From: Trichococcus alkaliphilus
Lineage (GTDB): Bacteria; Bacillota; Bacilli; Lactobacillales; Aerococcaceae
Direction: 5' to 3'
Assembly: GCF_003008695.1 (NCBI RefSeq)
Contig: NZ_PXZT01000005.1
Coordinates: 119,359 to 183,358, forward strand
DNA length: 64,000 nt
Below, one piece after another: positions 44,645 to 53,425 of this stretch (its first letter is position 1; each line of letters starts with the position of its first letter). The notes under the pieces are model-generated. The model searched no databases. It saw only the letters and a list, made by a program, of their open reading frames with translations, and had not been told where the DNA came from. Made by a program: the position numbers and the translations under genes.

Positions 44645-44667
44645 CTCATTTTTATCTTGTTGTTTTC

Positions 44668-46071
44668 TTACTCAGCCGCCATCGCTTCGGCTTCCATTTC
44701 GCGGATCGATTCCGCGACCTTCACCATCATCGAGCATTCCACGCGTTTGCGGAACAGGTCGCAACTGAATTCATAATTGCCTTTCAACGACCCGGTCGCA
44801 TGCAGGGAGTTTGCAGGGCAACCGCCGCTGCAGTACAATTTAGCCCAGCAATCCTGGCATTCCGGTTTGGAATAGCAGTTGACTTCCTTGAATTGGCTTT
44901 GCAGTTCCGGTTTGGTCACGCCATCCCAGATATTGCCCAGGCTGAATTCTTCATCACCCACGAACTGGTGGCAAGGGAATATTTCGCCCCAAGGAGTGAC
45001 AGCCATGTATTCCGTTCCTGATCCGCAGCCGGAGATGCGTTTCTGGATGCACGGGCCTTCGGAAAGGTCCAGCATGTAGTGGTAGAATGTGAAGTCGTTG
45101 CCCTCTTCGCCGCGCTTCAGCATTTCCTCAGCCAAGATTTCATACTGTCTGTACAGTGCCGGAAGATGTTCCTCCGTCAAAGCGTAAGGTTCGGATGGAT
45201 CGCAGATGACCGGTTCCATCGACAGTTTGTCGAATCCGAGATTGGCGACGTGGAAAATATCATTTGTGAAATCGACGTTATTGCCTGTGTAAGTGCCGCG
45301 GACGTAGTATTCCTTGTCGCCGCGCCCTTCCACGAATTTCTGGAATTTCGGCAAAATGTAGTCATAGCTGCCTTTTCCGTTAACAGTACGGCGCAGACGG
45401 TCATGGATTTCCTTGCGTCCGTCCAAGCTCAAAACGACATTGTACATTTCTTTGTTCAGGAATTCATTGATTTCATCGTTCAAAAGCATCCCGTTCGTTG
45501 TGAAAGTGAAACGGAAAGTCTTGTTGGACTCCTCTTCCTTGCTGCGCGCGTATTCGACGATCTGCTTCACGACGCGCCAAGCCATCAACGGCTCGCCGCC
45601 GAAGAAGTCGACGTCCAGATTGCGGTGGAAACCGGAATTCTCAAGCAGGAAATCGATTGCTTGCTTGCCGACTTCAAATTTCATGATCGCTCTGTCGCCA
45701 TTGTACTTGCCTTGGCTGGCGAAACAGTAATCGCAGGTCAGGTTGCAAGTATGCGCCACGTTCAGGCAAAGAGCCTTCACGAATGTTTGGCGGTTCTTCA
45801 AATCGATGGAAAGGTCTTGGTACAAGTCTTCCGTGAACAATTCCCCATTTGACTTCAATTCTTCGACATCCGACAGCGTATCGCGGATCTCCGTTTCGTT
45901 GATTTCAGGGTCGTTGGCATATTGTTCCAGCATCATCGTGACGATTTCTTCGACAGGCGTTGCTTCGTACAGCGCGATGATGTCGAAGGCAAGGTCGTCC
46001 ACGACATGCACGGCACCGCTGTAGGTATCCATTACGATATTGTATCCGTTCAGTTTATATTGATGAATCAT
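44668..46071 (-). CDS. scfB: Radical SAM SCIFF peptide maturase
   Basis: A 467-residue radical SAM enzyme of the SPASM type. It forms Cys-to-alpha-carbon thioether links in the SCIFF peptide. The radical SAM cluster motif is CNLTCDYCF near residue 107. FFGGEPLMAW follows. The C-terminal auxiliary-cluster cysteines are in CGSGTEYMAV, PCHQFVG, CYSKPECQDCWAKLYCSGG and CDLFRKRVECS. The N-terminal 90 residues form the precursor-binding domain (YSGAVHVVDDLAFDI). It lies 69 bp downstream of the precursor gene. Confidence 0.93.
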   Translation of the reverse strand: MIHQYKLNGYNIVMDTYSGAVHVVDDLAFDIIALYEATPVEEIVTMMLEQYANDPEINETEIRDTLSDVEELKSNGELFTEDLYQDLSIDLKNRQTFVKALCLNVAHTCNLTCDYCFASQGKYNGDRAIMKFEVGKQAIDFLLENSGFHRNLDVDFFGGEPLMAWRVVKQIVEYARSKEEESNKTFRFTFTTNGMLLNDEINEFLNKEMYNVVLSLDGRKEIHDRLRRTVNGKGSYDYILPKFQKFVEGRGDKEYYVRGTYTGNNVDFTNDIFHVANLGFDKLSMEPVICDPSEPYALTEEHLPALYRQYEILAEEMLKRGEEGNDFTFYHYMLDLSEGPCIQKRISGCGSGTEYMAVTPWGEIFPCHQFVGDEEFSLGNIWDGVTKPELQSQFKEVNCYSKPECQDCWAKLYCSGGCPANSLHATGSLKGNYEFSCDLFRKRVECSMMVKVAESIREMEAEAMAAE

Positions 46072-46097
46072 TTCGGTTTCAAACTCCTTTTTTGTCC

Positions 46098-46132
46098 ATA
46101 AAATTGCCGCCCAACTGGAATCAATCGGGCGG
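46098..46132 (-). terminator. Hairpin between precursor and maturase
   Basis: Arms CCGCCC and GGGCGG with a short T-rich tail. It could lower expression of the maturase relative to the peptide, as is common in peptide operons. Confidence 0.45.
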
Positions 46133-46140
46133 ACTCTTTT

Positions 46141-46296
46141 TTACTTAGCTGCTTGTCTAGGGTTCACACAGCTTTGATTAGCGATTCCGCAAGAAGTTTT
46201 GCATGCGGATTGGCAAGATGTTTGGCATGCTCCGCAGCCGCCATGTTTGGCAGTATCCTTCAGGTTGCGGGTGCTTAATGTTACGATTCTTTTCAT
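46141..46296 (-). CDS. scfA: SCIFF ribosomal peptide precursor
   Basis: A 51-residue peptide that is the substrate of ScfB (SCIFF: six cysteines in forty-five residues). The leader MKRIVTLSTRNLKDTAKHG is followed by the core GGCGACQTSCQSACKTSC and then ANQSC: six cysteines in the family's exact spacing. Thr or Ser residues before cysteines are the usual thioether acceptors. ATG 46296 has GAGGAG upstream. Biological role of SCIFF products is not established. Confidence 0.95.
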   Translation of the reverse strand: MKRIVTLSTRNLKDTAKHGGCGACQTSCQSACKTSCGIANQSCVNPRQAAK

Positions 46297-46365
46297 AACG
46301 ACATCTCCTCTGAAATAGGTTAAGGAAGCATATTGCTTGACAGAAAAATGCTCCCTTTGTGAATT

Positions 46366-46394
46366 ATTTTACCAACAAATTGTTAGTCCGTCAA
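46366..46394 (-). promoter_or_regulatory. Promoter of scfA
   Basis: TTGACG (46389-46394) and TAAAAT (46366-46371), 17 bp apart on the minus strand, leaving a leader of about 65 nt. Confidence 0.6.
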
Positions 46395-46466
46395 TCTACC
46401 GACCTATCAGCATAGTGACCGTTTTTATCAATATCGTGATTCATCCATTAACTATCAAAATGTAAG

Positions 46467-47939
46467 TTAGTGAGCAAGTCTTTCTTGATGTGTAATTCGG
46501 ATATTTTTCGGAAGCCCATCCGCATCGCTGTAGACCTTTGTCTCCTTTTCCAATAGCGAATGGATTTGGCGGATAAACCCATCGTTGATCCGTTCCCCCG
46601 GGACAAGCAACGGGATACCTGGCGGGTAAGCCCAGACGAATTCGGCTGCCGTTTGCCCTATCGCGTTTTCAATCGGGCAATCTATTTTTTTTGATTCCAA
46701 GGCCTGCCAGATTTCGCATTGCTTTTCAGGTAATGCGAAAATTAAAGTTACGTCATTTGAGGTGTGCTCGTCAGCCCCAGAGTTGAGCGTGCCGTCGATG
46801 GCCAACAGCGCATCAGCCAAAGCAGCCATAGCGGTGTCAGTATCACAGACGCTGGTCATCGCCAACGCATGATCGCCGTAAGCCATCTCCATTTCGATAT
46901 GGTATTCGCTTCGCAACATTTCAGAAAGTTTCTGTCCGGTCAATCCAGTCCCTTGCGCCGAAATCAGAATTTTACCTTGGTCGAAGGCGAAAAAGGTCGG
47001 GTGCAGCGGTGGATTGTCTTTGCCGTGGCAAAGCACCTTCAAATGCTGGAGCTGTTTCATTTTTCCCGAGAAGTCGGTTAACCTTTGGTTGTAGTTTTCG
47101 AATAACTGCTCCCCTTCGTCCCGCAACAAGCGGAAACAGCTGTCGATCGAAGCCATCAGCACATAGGATGGTGAGCTGCTTTCGAAGATGGCAAGTTGCC
47201 GGGACATTTCTTCGGGTCTGATCAGGTCGCCAGTAAGATGGGCCAACGACGTCATCGTCAACGAAGGCAAAGTCTTATGCAAGCTCTGGATCACGATATC
47301 AGCGCCAAGTGCAGTCGCGCTGGTCGGAAAATGTTCCGAATAATTGAAATGCGAGCCGTGCGCCTCATCGACCATCAATGGGATTCCGTGCGCATGACAG
47401 ATATCGGCAATCGCCGCGATGTCGCTGACCACCCCTTCGTACGTCGGCGATGTCAGAACGACCAGCTGCGTATCCGGATTTTTTTTCAGCGTATCGGCGA
47501 TGCTTGTCGTCGAAATGCCGCCATGGATTCCGAATGCTTCATCCATTTCCGGCACCAGATAGATGGCCTCCAATCCGAAAAGTTCGATCGCATGATAGAC
47601 CGATTTGTGGCAATTCCGGGCGACCGCAATCTTGCCGCCGCGTTTCGTTGCAGCCCGGATTCCTGCCAGGATGCCGCAGGTGCTGCCGTTCACGAGGTAG
47701 AATGAGCGCTTGGTGCCGTAGTAGTCTGTGATTTCTTCCATATATTCCTTGAGGATGCCGCTCGCGCCGTGCAGATTGTCGAAGCCCTCTATCTCAGTGA
47801 TGTCGATGTTGTAAGGAAGATCTGTGCCGAGCAGTGCAGTGTTCCGCTTATGCCCCGGCATGTGCATGGGGATGCTGTCGGACGCCGCATGTGCTTTCAG
47901 TCTGTCCAACAAAGACAGTTGCGTTATTTGTTTGTCCAT
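46467..47939 (-). CDS. Orn/Lys/Arg decarboxylase (short Gram-positive type)
   Basis: A 490-residue fold-type-I PLP decarboxylase producing a polyamine or diamine from arginine, lysine or ornithine. The start motif is MHMPGHKRN. The PLP lysine is in QSLHKTLPSLTMTS near residue 225, preceded by VDEAHGSHF. It lacks the N-terminal wing domain of the enterobacterial inducible enzymes, as in Bacillus SpeA/YaaO. ATG 47939 follows AAAGGAC; the longer frame to 47978 has no ribosome site. Substrate cannot be told by eye. Confidence 0.9.
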   Translation of the reverse strand: MDKQITQLSLLDRLKAHAASDSIPMHMPGHKRNTALLGTDLPYNIDITEIEGFDNLHGASGILKEYMEEITDYYGTKRSFYLVNGSTCGILAGIRAATKRGGKIAVARNCHKSVYHAIELFGLEAIYLVPEMDEAFGIHGGISTTSIADTLKKNPDTQLVVLTSPTYEGVVSDIAAIADICHAHGIPLMVDEAHGSHFNYSEHFPTSATALGADIVIQSLHKTLPSLTMTSLAHLTGDLIRPEEMSRQLAIFESSSPSYVLMASIDSCFRLLRDEGEQLFENYNQRLTDFSGKMKQLQHLKVLCHGKDNPPLHPTFFAFDQGKILISAQGTGLTGQKLSEMLRSEYHIEMEMAYGDHALAMTSVCDTDTAMAALADALLAIDGTLNSGADEHTSNDVTLIFALPEKQCEIWQALESKKIDCPIENAIGQTAAEFVWAYPPGIPLLVPGERINDGFIRQIHSLLEKETKVYSDADGLPKNIRITHQERLAH

Positions 47940-48087
47940 ATGTTTGTCCTTTTCTTGGTGATATATGTGTGCTCTCATTATAGCAGAGGGAGAAAGTCAA
48001 AAGATGAAAAAATTTGGATACGTTCCTTTGTGTAGGTTTTGGGATGTCCGTGTTTTAAATATATCTTGCGGTTGGTGTCCAGACGTA

Positions 48088-48132
48088 AAAAATGCCTCTC
48101 CTGACTTATTGTCGTCAGGAGAGGCATTTTTG
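48088..48132. terminator. Terminator of the FMN reductase gene
   Basis: Hairpin AAATGCCTCTCCTGAC ... GTCAGGAGAGGCATTT. Confidence 0.9.
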
Positions 48133-48143
48133 AACAGTTATTT

Positions 48144-48704
48144 TTATTGTTTCGTGTTTTCAACCAATTGAGTAAAGGCATCCACAATCGTTTGAAAAAA
48201 TTTCGTATCCTTCTCTTCCTTAACGGATCCGTCTTCGTTAAATATTGTATCGACATTTCCGATGTAAGCTTCGGGTTGCTGCAGCGGCACCATATTCAGA
48301 AATACAAGCACTTGTCTTAGGTGATGATTCGCACCGAAAGCACCTATCACTCCTGGAGAATTACTGATGACCGCAGCGGGCTTGCCATCCCACAAGTTAG
48401 CTTCATAAGGGCGGGAACCGACATCCAAGGCATTCTTCAACACAGCCGGATAGGATCGGTTGTATTCCGGAGTTATAAGCACGAAGGCATCACAGCCCTT
48501 GACCTCTTCACGGAACGGCGTGTAGGCTTCGGGAAGCATTCCTTCCACCTCATCGAAATCCTGGTTGTACAATGGCAATTGGCCGATTTCAATGAAGGAA
48601 ACCTCGTATCCGTCCGGGAATAATTTTGAAAATGCTGCCGCTACTTTTTTACTGTAAGCCTCTTTCCGCAAGCTACCAACTAAGAACCCGATCTTTTTCA
48701 CCAT
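48144..48704 (-). CDS. NADPH-dependent FMN reductase
   Basis: A 186-residue flavodoxin-fold reductase. The FMN phosphate loop is GSLRKEAYSKKVA at residues 11-23; the family motif ITPEYNRSYPAVLKNALD is near residue 80. It probably reduces quinones, azo compounds or other acceptors. Monocistronic. Related to YieF/ChrR-type enzymes. Confidence 0.93.
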   Translation of the reverse strand: MVKKIGFLVGSLRKEAYSKKVAAAFSKLFPDGYEVSFIEIGQLPLYNQDFDEVEGMLPEAYTPFREEVKGCDAFVLITPEYNRSYPAVLKNALDVGSRPYEANLWDGKPAAVISNSPGVIGAFGANHHLRQVLVFLNMVPLQQPEAYIGNVDTIFNEDGSVKEEKDTKFFQTIVDAFTQLVENTKQ

Positions 48705-48806
48705 AACAATCGTCGCCTCTCTTATTTTGGAATCTTCTTACACTTTCACTATAACAGAATAAATATTTCCCTCAAACAATTTGCTGATTTCGGCTGGAAT
48801 AGCCTT

Positions 48807-49664
48807 TCAACCCAGCTTCACGCGGAACAAGCCACCAGCCAGTTCCTCTTCCGTTTCGCCGTCCTTCGCAGTCGTGATGTAGAGATACTCCAGATCCTTA
48901 CCGCCCAGGCAACAGGAAGTCGCATTCTTCACCGGCATCAGGATTTCCTCAAGCTTTTTGCCGGTCTCCGGGTCCCATCGGCAAACTTTGCCGCCGCCGT
49001 ATTGCGCCACCCAAATCATGCCGTCCTGGTCCACGCACATGCCATCCGGATTGCTGCCGTCGGTGATCTCGACCACATATTTCTCGAAATTCGCTTCACC
49101 CGTTTTTGTGTCATAAGCATAACGGCCAACTTTTTTGGTCGGCGTGTCGATGAAATAGAGCGTCTTTCCATCCGGTGACCATCCCATACCGTTGGCCAAC
49201 GTGAGGCCATCCAAAACCGTGTGGACCGTCCCGTCCTTTTCGATGGCGTACAAAGCGGCTTCCCCTTCATAGGTATCTTTATAGCCCATCGTCCCGACAA
49301 GTAGGCGGCCTTTCGGATCCAACTTCCCGTCGTTGTAACGCATCCGTTTGTCGTTGTGAGCCTCGGCCACCAGTTGCTTCTCCTTCGTCCGAGTATCGTT
49401 CCGGAAAATACCGCTCATTTCAGCTTCCAGAATCATCCCCTCCTGATCGAGCACGGCGCAACCGACCGGTCCATCGGTCAAGTAGGTCTGCACCTCACCT
49501 GTTTCCGGGTCGATGGCGTAGATCATGTTGTTTTCAATCGAAACGCAATAAAGCAAGCTGTTCTCCGCATCCCAGTGCGGCCCTTCCAACAATGTCGAAC
49601 CCGCATAGAAAACCAGTTCCGGTTTCCGCATCTTGATTTGATTAGTTCTTTCTTCCATGTCCAT
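48807..49664 (-). CDS. SMP-30/gluconolactonase-family protein
   Basis: A 285-residue six-bladed beta-propeller of the SMP-30/LRE family, probably a metal-dependent lactonase. Metal-site residues are suggested by the N-terminal LLEGPHWD, ANGMGWSPDGKTLYF and SNPDGMCVDQDG. ATG 49664, or more likely ATG 49658 (GAGG 9 bp upstream), begins the gene. It could hydrolyse the lactone made by zwf-type dehydrogenases or another sugar lactone, but no linked gene says which. Confidence 0.85.
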   Translation of the reverse strand: MDMEERTNQIKMRKPELVFYAGSTLLEGPHWDAENSLLYCVSIENNMIYAIDPETGEVQTYLTDGPVGCAVLDQEGMILEAEMSGIFRNDTRTKEKQLVAEAHNDKRMRYNDGKLDPKGRLLVGTMGYKDTYEGEAALYAIEKDGTVHTVLDGLTLANGMGWSPDGKTLYFIDTPTKKVGRYAYDTKTGEANFEKYVVEITDGSNPDGMCVDQDGMIWVAQYGGGKVCRWDPETGKKLEEILMPVKNATSCCLGGKDLEYLYITTAKDGETEEELAGGLFRVKLG

Positions 49665-49887
49665 ACACCTCTGTTTTGTGTGCCATTCGTAATTTCAGTA
49701 TATAGCAACACAAAACGCATTCCAATTAATACGATTTTGCGGAAGCTGTCTTTTTCCAACTTTATTATATTAACCCAATCGTCATTTGGTCGATGTGTAT
49801 GATTCTTCGTCCAAACAGAAAGGATGTTATAATGTCTGTATAAATAAGGTCGAAAAGCCATTCCCAGAATTAGTCAGGAGGATTTCT

Positions 49888-50490
49888 ATGAACACAAACA
49901 ACATCGAAAAACAAAACAGCCACTTGGAATTGCAGGATAAAGCGGTCCAGGATATTTTCGCGCTTTATCAGGATTATCCTGAAGTGCCTTACATTTCCAA
50001 AAAACGCGATAAGGAAGGTTGGCTGAACGCCGTCCGGATAGGATCGGAACAGCTCGTACCCAAACGCAACATGATCCGTTTCGAGGAAGATATCCTGCCG
50101 GGGCATCTGATCCTGTTGTGGCGCATCCAATTCGGTACGTTCACGAACGAGAGCGGTTATCCGAAATATTTCGAATACAACTACGGCATCAATGGCCCTC
50201 AAGCGTTAGATGAAGTGATCGAAAAAGGCTATGCGGTGGAACTGTCAGCGACCGATTCGCTGGATCACCTGAACGCCGCTAGCCTGAAAGCCATCCTGAA
50301 ACACTACGAAGTGGCCGGCTATTCCAAAATGAAGAAGCCCGAACTGATGGAACTTGCGAAACGGGAATTGAGCGAAGAACAACTGGCATCACAGTTCGCG
50401 CTGAGGGGATACCGCATCACTCCGGAAGGCGAAGAGATCCTAGCAAAATATCCGGAAGTCGTCGATCGTCACCCGAAAAAGAAATATTAA
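49888..50490 (+). CDS. SAP-domain protein of unknown function
   Basis: A 200-residue cytoplasmic protein. I do not recognise the N-terminal 120 residues (YPEVPYISKKRDKEGWLNAV, then HLILLWRIQFGTFTNESGYP). Residues about 128-165 match a SAP-type helix-extension-helix (LNAASLKAILKHYEVAGYSK, then KPELMELAKREL), which in other proteins binds DNA. ATG 49888 has GGAGG upstream; the longer frame to 49786 has none. No clear functional neighbours. Confidence 0.75.
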   Translation: MNTNNIEKQNSHLELQDKAVQDIFALYQDYPEVPYISKKRDKEGWLNAVRIGSEQLVPKRNMIRFEEDILPGHLILLWRIQFGTFTNESGYPKYFEYNYGINGPQALDEVIEKGYAVELSATDSLDHLNAASLKAILKHYEVAGYSKMKKPELMELAKRELSEEQLASQFALRGYRITPEGEEILAKYPEVVDRHPKKKY

Positions 50491-50598
50491 TGGAACACAA
50501 ACAAGCATCCAGAATTCAATTTCTGGATGCTAATTTGTATGGTTTTCTACGATCATGGTCAGATCGCTGGAGCTGGGTTTGAAAAAAACCGAAAAAAA

Positions 50599-50622
50599 GA
50601 ACCTAATCCGAAGACCAGGTTC
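50599..50622. terminator. Terminator of the first cold-shock gene
   Basis: Arms GAACCT and AGGTTC beside an A run; the same hairpin recurs after the second cold-shock gene. Confidence 0.7.
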
Positions 50623-50641
50623 CTATAAGTTTAATTTTGAA

Positions 50642-50842
50642 TTAAGCTTTGTTTACGTTTGTTGCTTGAGGTCCACGGTTACCTTCTTCGACGCTGAAAG
50701 TTACTGCTTGTCCTTCTTCTAAAGATTTGAAACCTTCAGATTGGATAGCTGAGAAATGTACGAATACATCGTCTCCGTTTTCGCGTTCGATGAAGCCAAA
50801 ACCTTTGTCTGCGTTAAACCATTTTACTGTACCTTGTTCCAT
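50642..50842 (-). CDS. Cold-shock protein, copy 1
   Basis: A 66-residue OB-fold RNA chaperone with both RNP motifs, KGFGFI and [11 protein letters not shown] 50842 has GGAGGA upstream. It is nearly identical to the protein at 52515 (two residues differ), and its 5' UTR and terminator are also similar. The roughly 100-bp leader is probably long enough for temperature-dependent folding. Confidence 0.96.
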   Translation of the reverse strand: MEQGTVKWFNADKGFGFIERENGDDVFVHFSAIQSEGFKSLEEGQAVTFSVEEGNRGPQATNVNKA

Positions 50843-51080
50843 AATTGAAAATCCTCCTCGTGCTATTGCACATATATCATACATTGTTGCTAACGCTACG
50901 GATCGGAATTTTCGTAATGCAATTCGTTTCTCTAACCCAACAAAATGTTAAATTCATTGTATCATGCTTTATTCAATAATGCAAATCAAGTTAGACATTA
51001 AATCGCAAATGCGACTGCTTTAAGAAAGAAAACCAGCATCTGATACGCTAAATTTCGTTGATTTCACCGGTGATTCGGTT

Positions 51081-52295
51081 TTAAATCGACTGTTCTACGC
51101 CTTCTTCGACTTTTTTTTCCGATCGTCTCTCCTCTATGATGTAGTGCCCCGCAAATCCCAGCAAGAAAACAATCGATACGATGACGGCACTCATGCCGGC
51201 AAAAATGCCGAATGCATCCGATAAAGCCCCTGTAACCATCGGCATGATGATGGACCCCAATCCACCGATGACCAATAAAGTGCCCAGAGCCATTGGATAC
51301 GTCCGGACTGTTTTCCCGACAGCAGCGATGATCGTCGGATAGATGCCGGCCATCGAAAAACCTACACCAAAAATCGCCAATGTAATCAGACGGACATTAG
51401 TTGTGGACAGCAGCAACAAATAGAAAACTGCTGTGCCGGAGCAGGTAAGCAACAACAGCGTCCCCTTCTTGAAGAGATCACCATAGTAGGCACAAAGAAG
51501 TCTGCCGGCCAACATCGCCACCCATAGGAGCGAAGCAAGGACTTGGGCGTATTCAGTCGTCATCAGATTTGAATCCACAAAATATTTGACCATCCATCCA
51601 TTGATGCACGCCTCTGCAGCCAGATAAAAGAAAAGTATGCCTGCACCAGTCCAAAAGCTTTTCAGTTTAAGAAAGGCATAGGAAGTAACTTTTTCTTTTT
51701 CCCCAGTTTTATCGTCAATCTTCATCTTTGAAAAAAGAAGCATCGACAGAAGAGCCAGCGCAACGATCACTCCAGCAGCGACTTTCCAGCCCGTTTCCCC
51801 AAATAACCGGGAAGATATAATGACCAAGAATGGCGCGCTCAATGCCCCGATTGCAAAGATGCTGTGAAGAAAACTCAAGGCAGCGGGACTGCTGTCCGAT
51901 ACTTCATTCACAACGCTATTGTTAAAATTGGAAATGCTTCCCCGACTGATGCCTGTGAAAAGGAATGCCAATATCAACAAGACAGGGTTCCCAGTGATCA
52001 TCATGATGGAAAAACCCACCACGACGAAACTGCACAGAAAGATGATTGCTTTTTTTCTGCCCAAATAGACAGGAATAATCCCGGCTAAGAAGCCTGCAGT
52101 GAGGTTTCCCAAAGAATGGGCTGAGAGCAAGGTACCACTCATGGTGTCACTCAAACCATACTCATCGCTTATCAGCGGCAAGAATGATCCCAAAATCATC
52201 GCATACAACCCATTCACCGCAAACACAAAGAAGCAACAAAGCAAGATATACCTCTCTTGTTTGTCCAATCTGGAATAAAACGTTTCTTTTACCAA
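51081..52295 (-). CDS. MFS transporter
   Basis: A 404-residue major facilitator with twelve predicted membrane segments. The motif-A loop is IIPVYLGRKKAI near residue 75. It resembles FucP/sugar-type carriers only loosely, so the substrate is unknown. TTG 52295 is the start of the frame, with GAGGAG 12 bp and AAGGA 2 bp upstream; no ATG near it fits better. It sits between two nearly identical cold-shock genes on the same strand. Confidence 0.8.
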   Translation of the reverse strand: MVKETFYSRLDKQERYILLCCFFVFAVNGLYAMILGSFLPLISDEYGLSDTMSGTLLSAHSLGNLTAGFLAGIIPVYLGRKKAIIFLCSFVVVGFSIMMITGNPVLLILAFLFTGISRGSISNFNNSVVNEVSDSSPAALSFLHSIFAIGALSAPFLVIISSRLFGETGWKVAAGVIVALALLSMLLFSKMKIDDKTGEKEKVTSYAFLKLKSFWTGAGILFFYLAAEACINGWMVKYFVDSNLMTTEYAQVLASLLWVAMLAGRLLCAYYGDLFKKGTLLLLTCSGTAVFYLLLLSTTNVRLITLAIFGVGFSMAGIYPTIIAAVGKTVRTYPMALGTLLVIGGLGSIIMPMVTGALSDAFGIFAGMSAVIVSIVFLLGFAGHYIIEERRSEKKVEEGVEQSI

Positions 52296-52472
52296 TCCTT
52301 GTACACACTCCTCATTTACAGTATTTTATTATCCGCAACGAACGGTAATTCTAACAAGCGCTTACTGCCATCATATCACAATGAATAATATGTGGTTACG
52401 GACGCCTCTCCCATTTCACAAAGTGGACACGAATGGCTGATTGCGCTGCGGACTTCTGTTGAACGAAAAAAA

Positions 52473-52496
52473 GAACCTGATCCGAAGATCAGGTTC
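52473..52496. terminator. Terminator of the second cold-shock gene
   Basis: Arms GAACCTGATC and GATCAGGTTC after an A run. Confidence 0.8.
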
Positions 52497-52514
52497 CTAT
52501 AAGTTTAATTTGAA

Positions 52515-52715
52515 TTAAGCTTTAGTAACGTTTGTTGCTTGAGGTCCACGGTTACCTTCTTCTACGCTGAAAGTTACTGCTTGGCCTTCTTCTAAAGATT
52601 TGAAACCTTCAGATTGGATAGCTGAGAAATGTACGAATACATCGTCTCCGTTTTCGCGTTCGATAAAACCAAAACCTTTTTCTGCGTTAAACCATTTAAC
52701 TGTACCTTGTTCCAT
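52515..52715 (-). CDS. Cold-shock protein, copy 2
   Basis: A 66-residue OB-fold protein identical to copy 1 except Glu for Asp at residue 12 and Thr for Asn at 64. The start ATG 52715 has the same ribosome site. The upstream and downstream flanks resemble copy 1, so the whole transcription unit was duplicated. Confidence 0.96.
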   Translation of the reverse strand: MEQGTVKWFNAEKGFGFIERENGDDVFVHFSAIQSEGFKSLEEGQAVTFSVEEGNRGPQATNVTKA

Positions 52716-52928
52716 AATTGAAAATCCTCCTCGTGCGTTTTGCACTTTATGATACATTGTTGCTAACGTTACGAATCGGAATGTTTTGAAACAATTCTTT
52801 TCTGCGCTTCACAAAATGTTAAAGTCATTGTACCATGGATTTTTTGATTGTGCAAGCCCTATCCTCTTTTCTTGTGATTCCAAATATAAAATATAAAAAC
52901 ATAAACTATCAAAAACCACTAAATAAAT

Positions 52929-52960
52929 AGAGAAGCAATCCTTTGCGGGATCGCTTCTCT
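52929..52960. terminator. Terminator of the small gene at 52967
   Basis: Hairpin AGAGAAGC ... GCTTCTCT next to T-rich sequence on the minus strand. Confidence 0.75.
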
Positions 52961-52966
52961 ATTGCT

Positions 52967-53167
52967 TTATTTTTTTTCTTTATCAAGGATTTCGGATATT
53001 TTTCTGTCGACATAATTTAAGCCCATACCCATGAAATATTCAGCCAGATCTTCATCGCTGATATCTTTTACATCGTATCCGCCCTGTTTTCTTTTAGCGG
53101 CATACCCTTTTCTCATTTTTTCAAGCATGTCTTCGGGTAGCTCCACTTGGAATTTCTTCATTGTCAT
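52967..53167 (-). CDS. Small hypothetical protein
   Basis: A 66-residue charged protein (MTMKKFQVELPEDMLEKMRK). The first strand-like segment and following helix recall ribbon-helix-helix proteins, but the rest (ISDEDLAEYFMGMGLNYVDR) is not a classic match. ATG 53167 has GGAGG 8 bp upstream and a terminator follows, so it is a real monocistronic gene. No function assigned. Confidence 0.65.
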   Translation of the reverse strand: MTMKKFQVELPEDMLEKMRKGYAAKRKQGGYDVKDISDEDLAEYFMGMGLNYVDRKISEILDKEKK

Positions 53168-53335
53168 CGCAACCGCCTCCTATGTCGTTGTTAGCCTGAG
53201 CGATCGGATAAGGTAATGTTACTTCCGCATTGTTCAGGTAACGCTTTCATTATACCCTTCTTTTCAAAATATATACAGAATTTTATTTCTGAAGCAGCAA
53301 TATATTCGATAATTGTTATTTGAATATGACAAAAA

Positions 53336-53376
53336 CCCTTGAAGAGAGTGGATTTTCCAACTCTAACTTCAAGGGC
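53336..53376 (-). terminator. Terminator of the rhamnoside operon
   Basis: Arms CCCTTGAAG and CTTCAAGGG, with AAAAA on the plus-strand left giving a T run on the minus strand. Confidence 0.7.
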
Positions 53377-53425
53377 TTGCCCATTGTTTTTCAATTTAAA
53401 TCAGTGAAGCTGTTATTTCAACCGC

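Noticed and set aside
45079..45852. 257-codon plus-strand frame opposite the SCIFF maturase
   Set aside because: Antisense shadow of a gene with clear radical SAM motifs.
53191..53394. 67-codon minus-strand frame
   Set aside because: Overlaps a likely terminator (53336-53376) and the upstream region of the 52967 gene, with no ribosome site or recognisable features.
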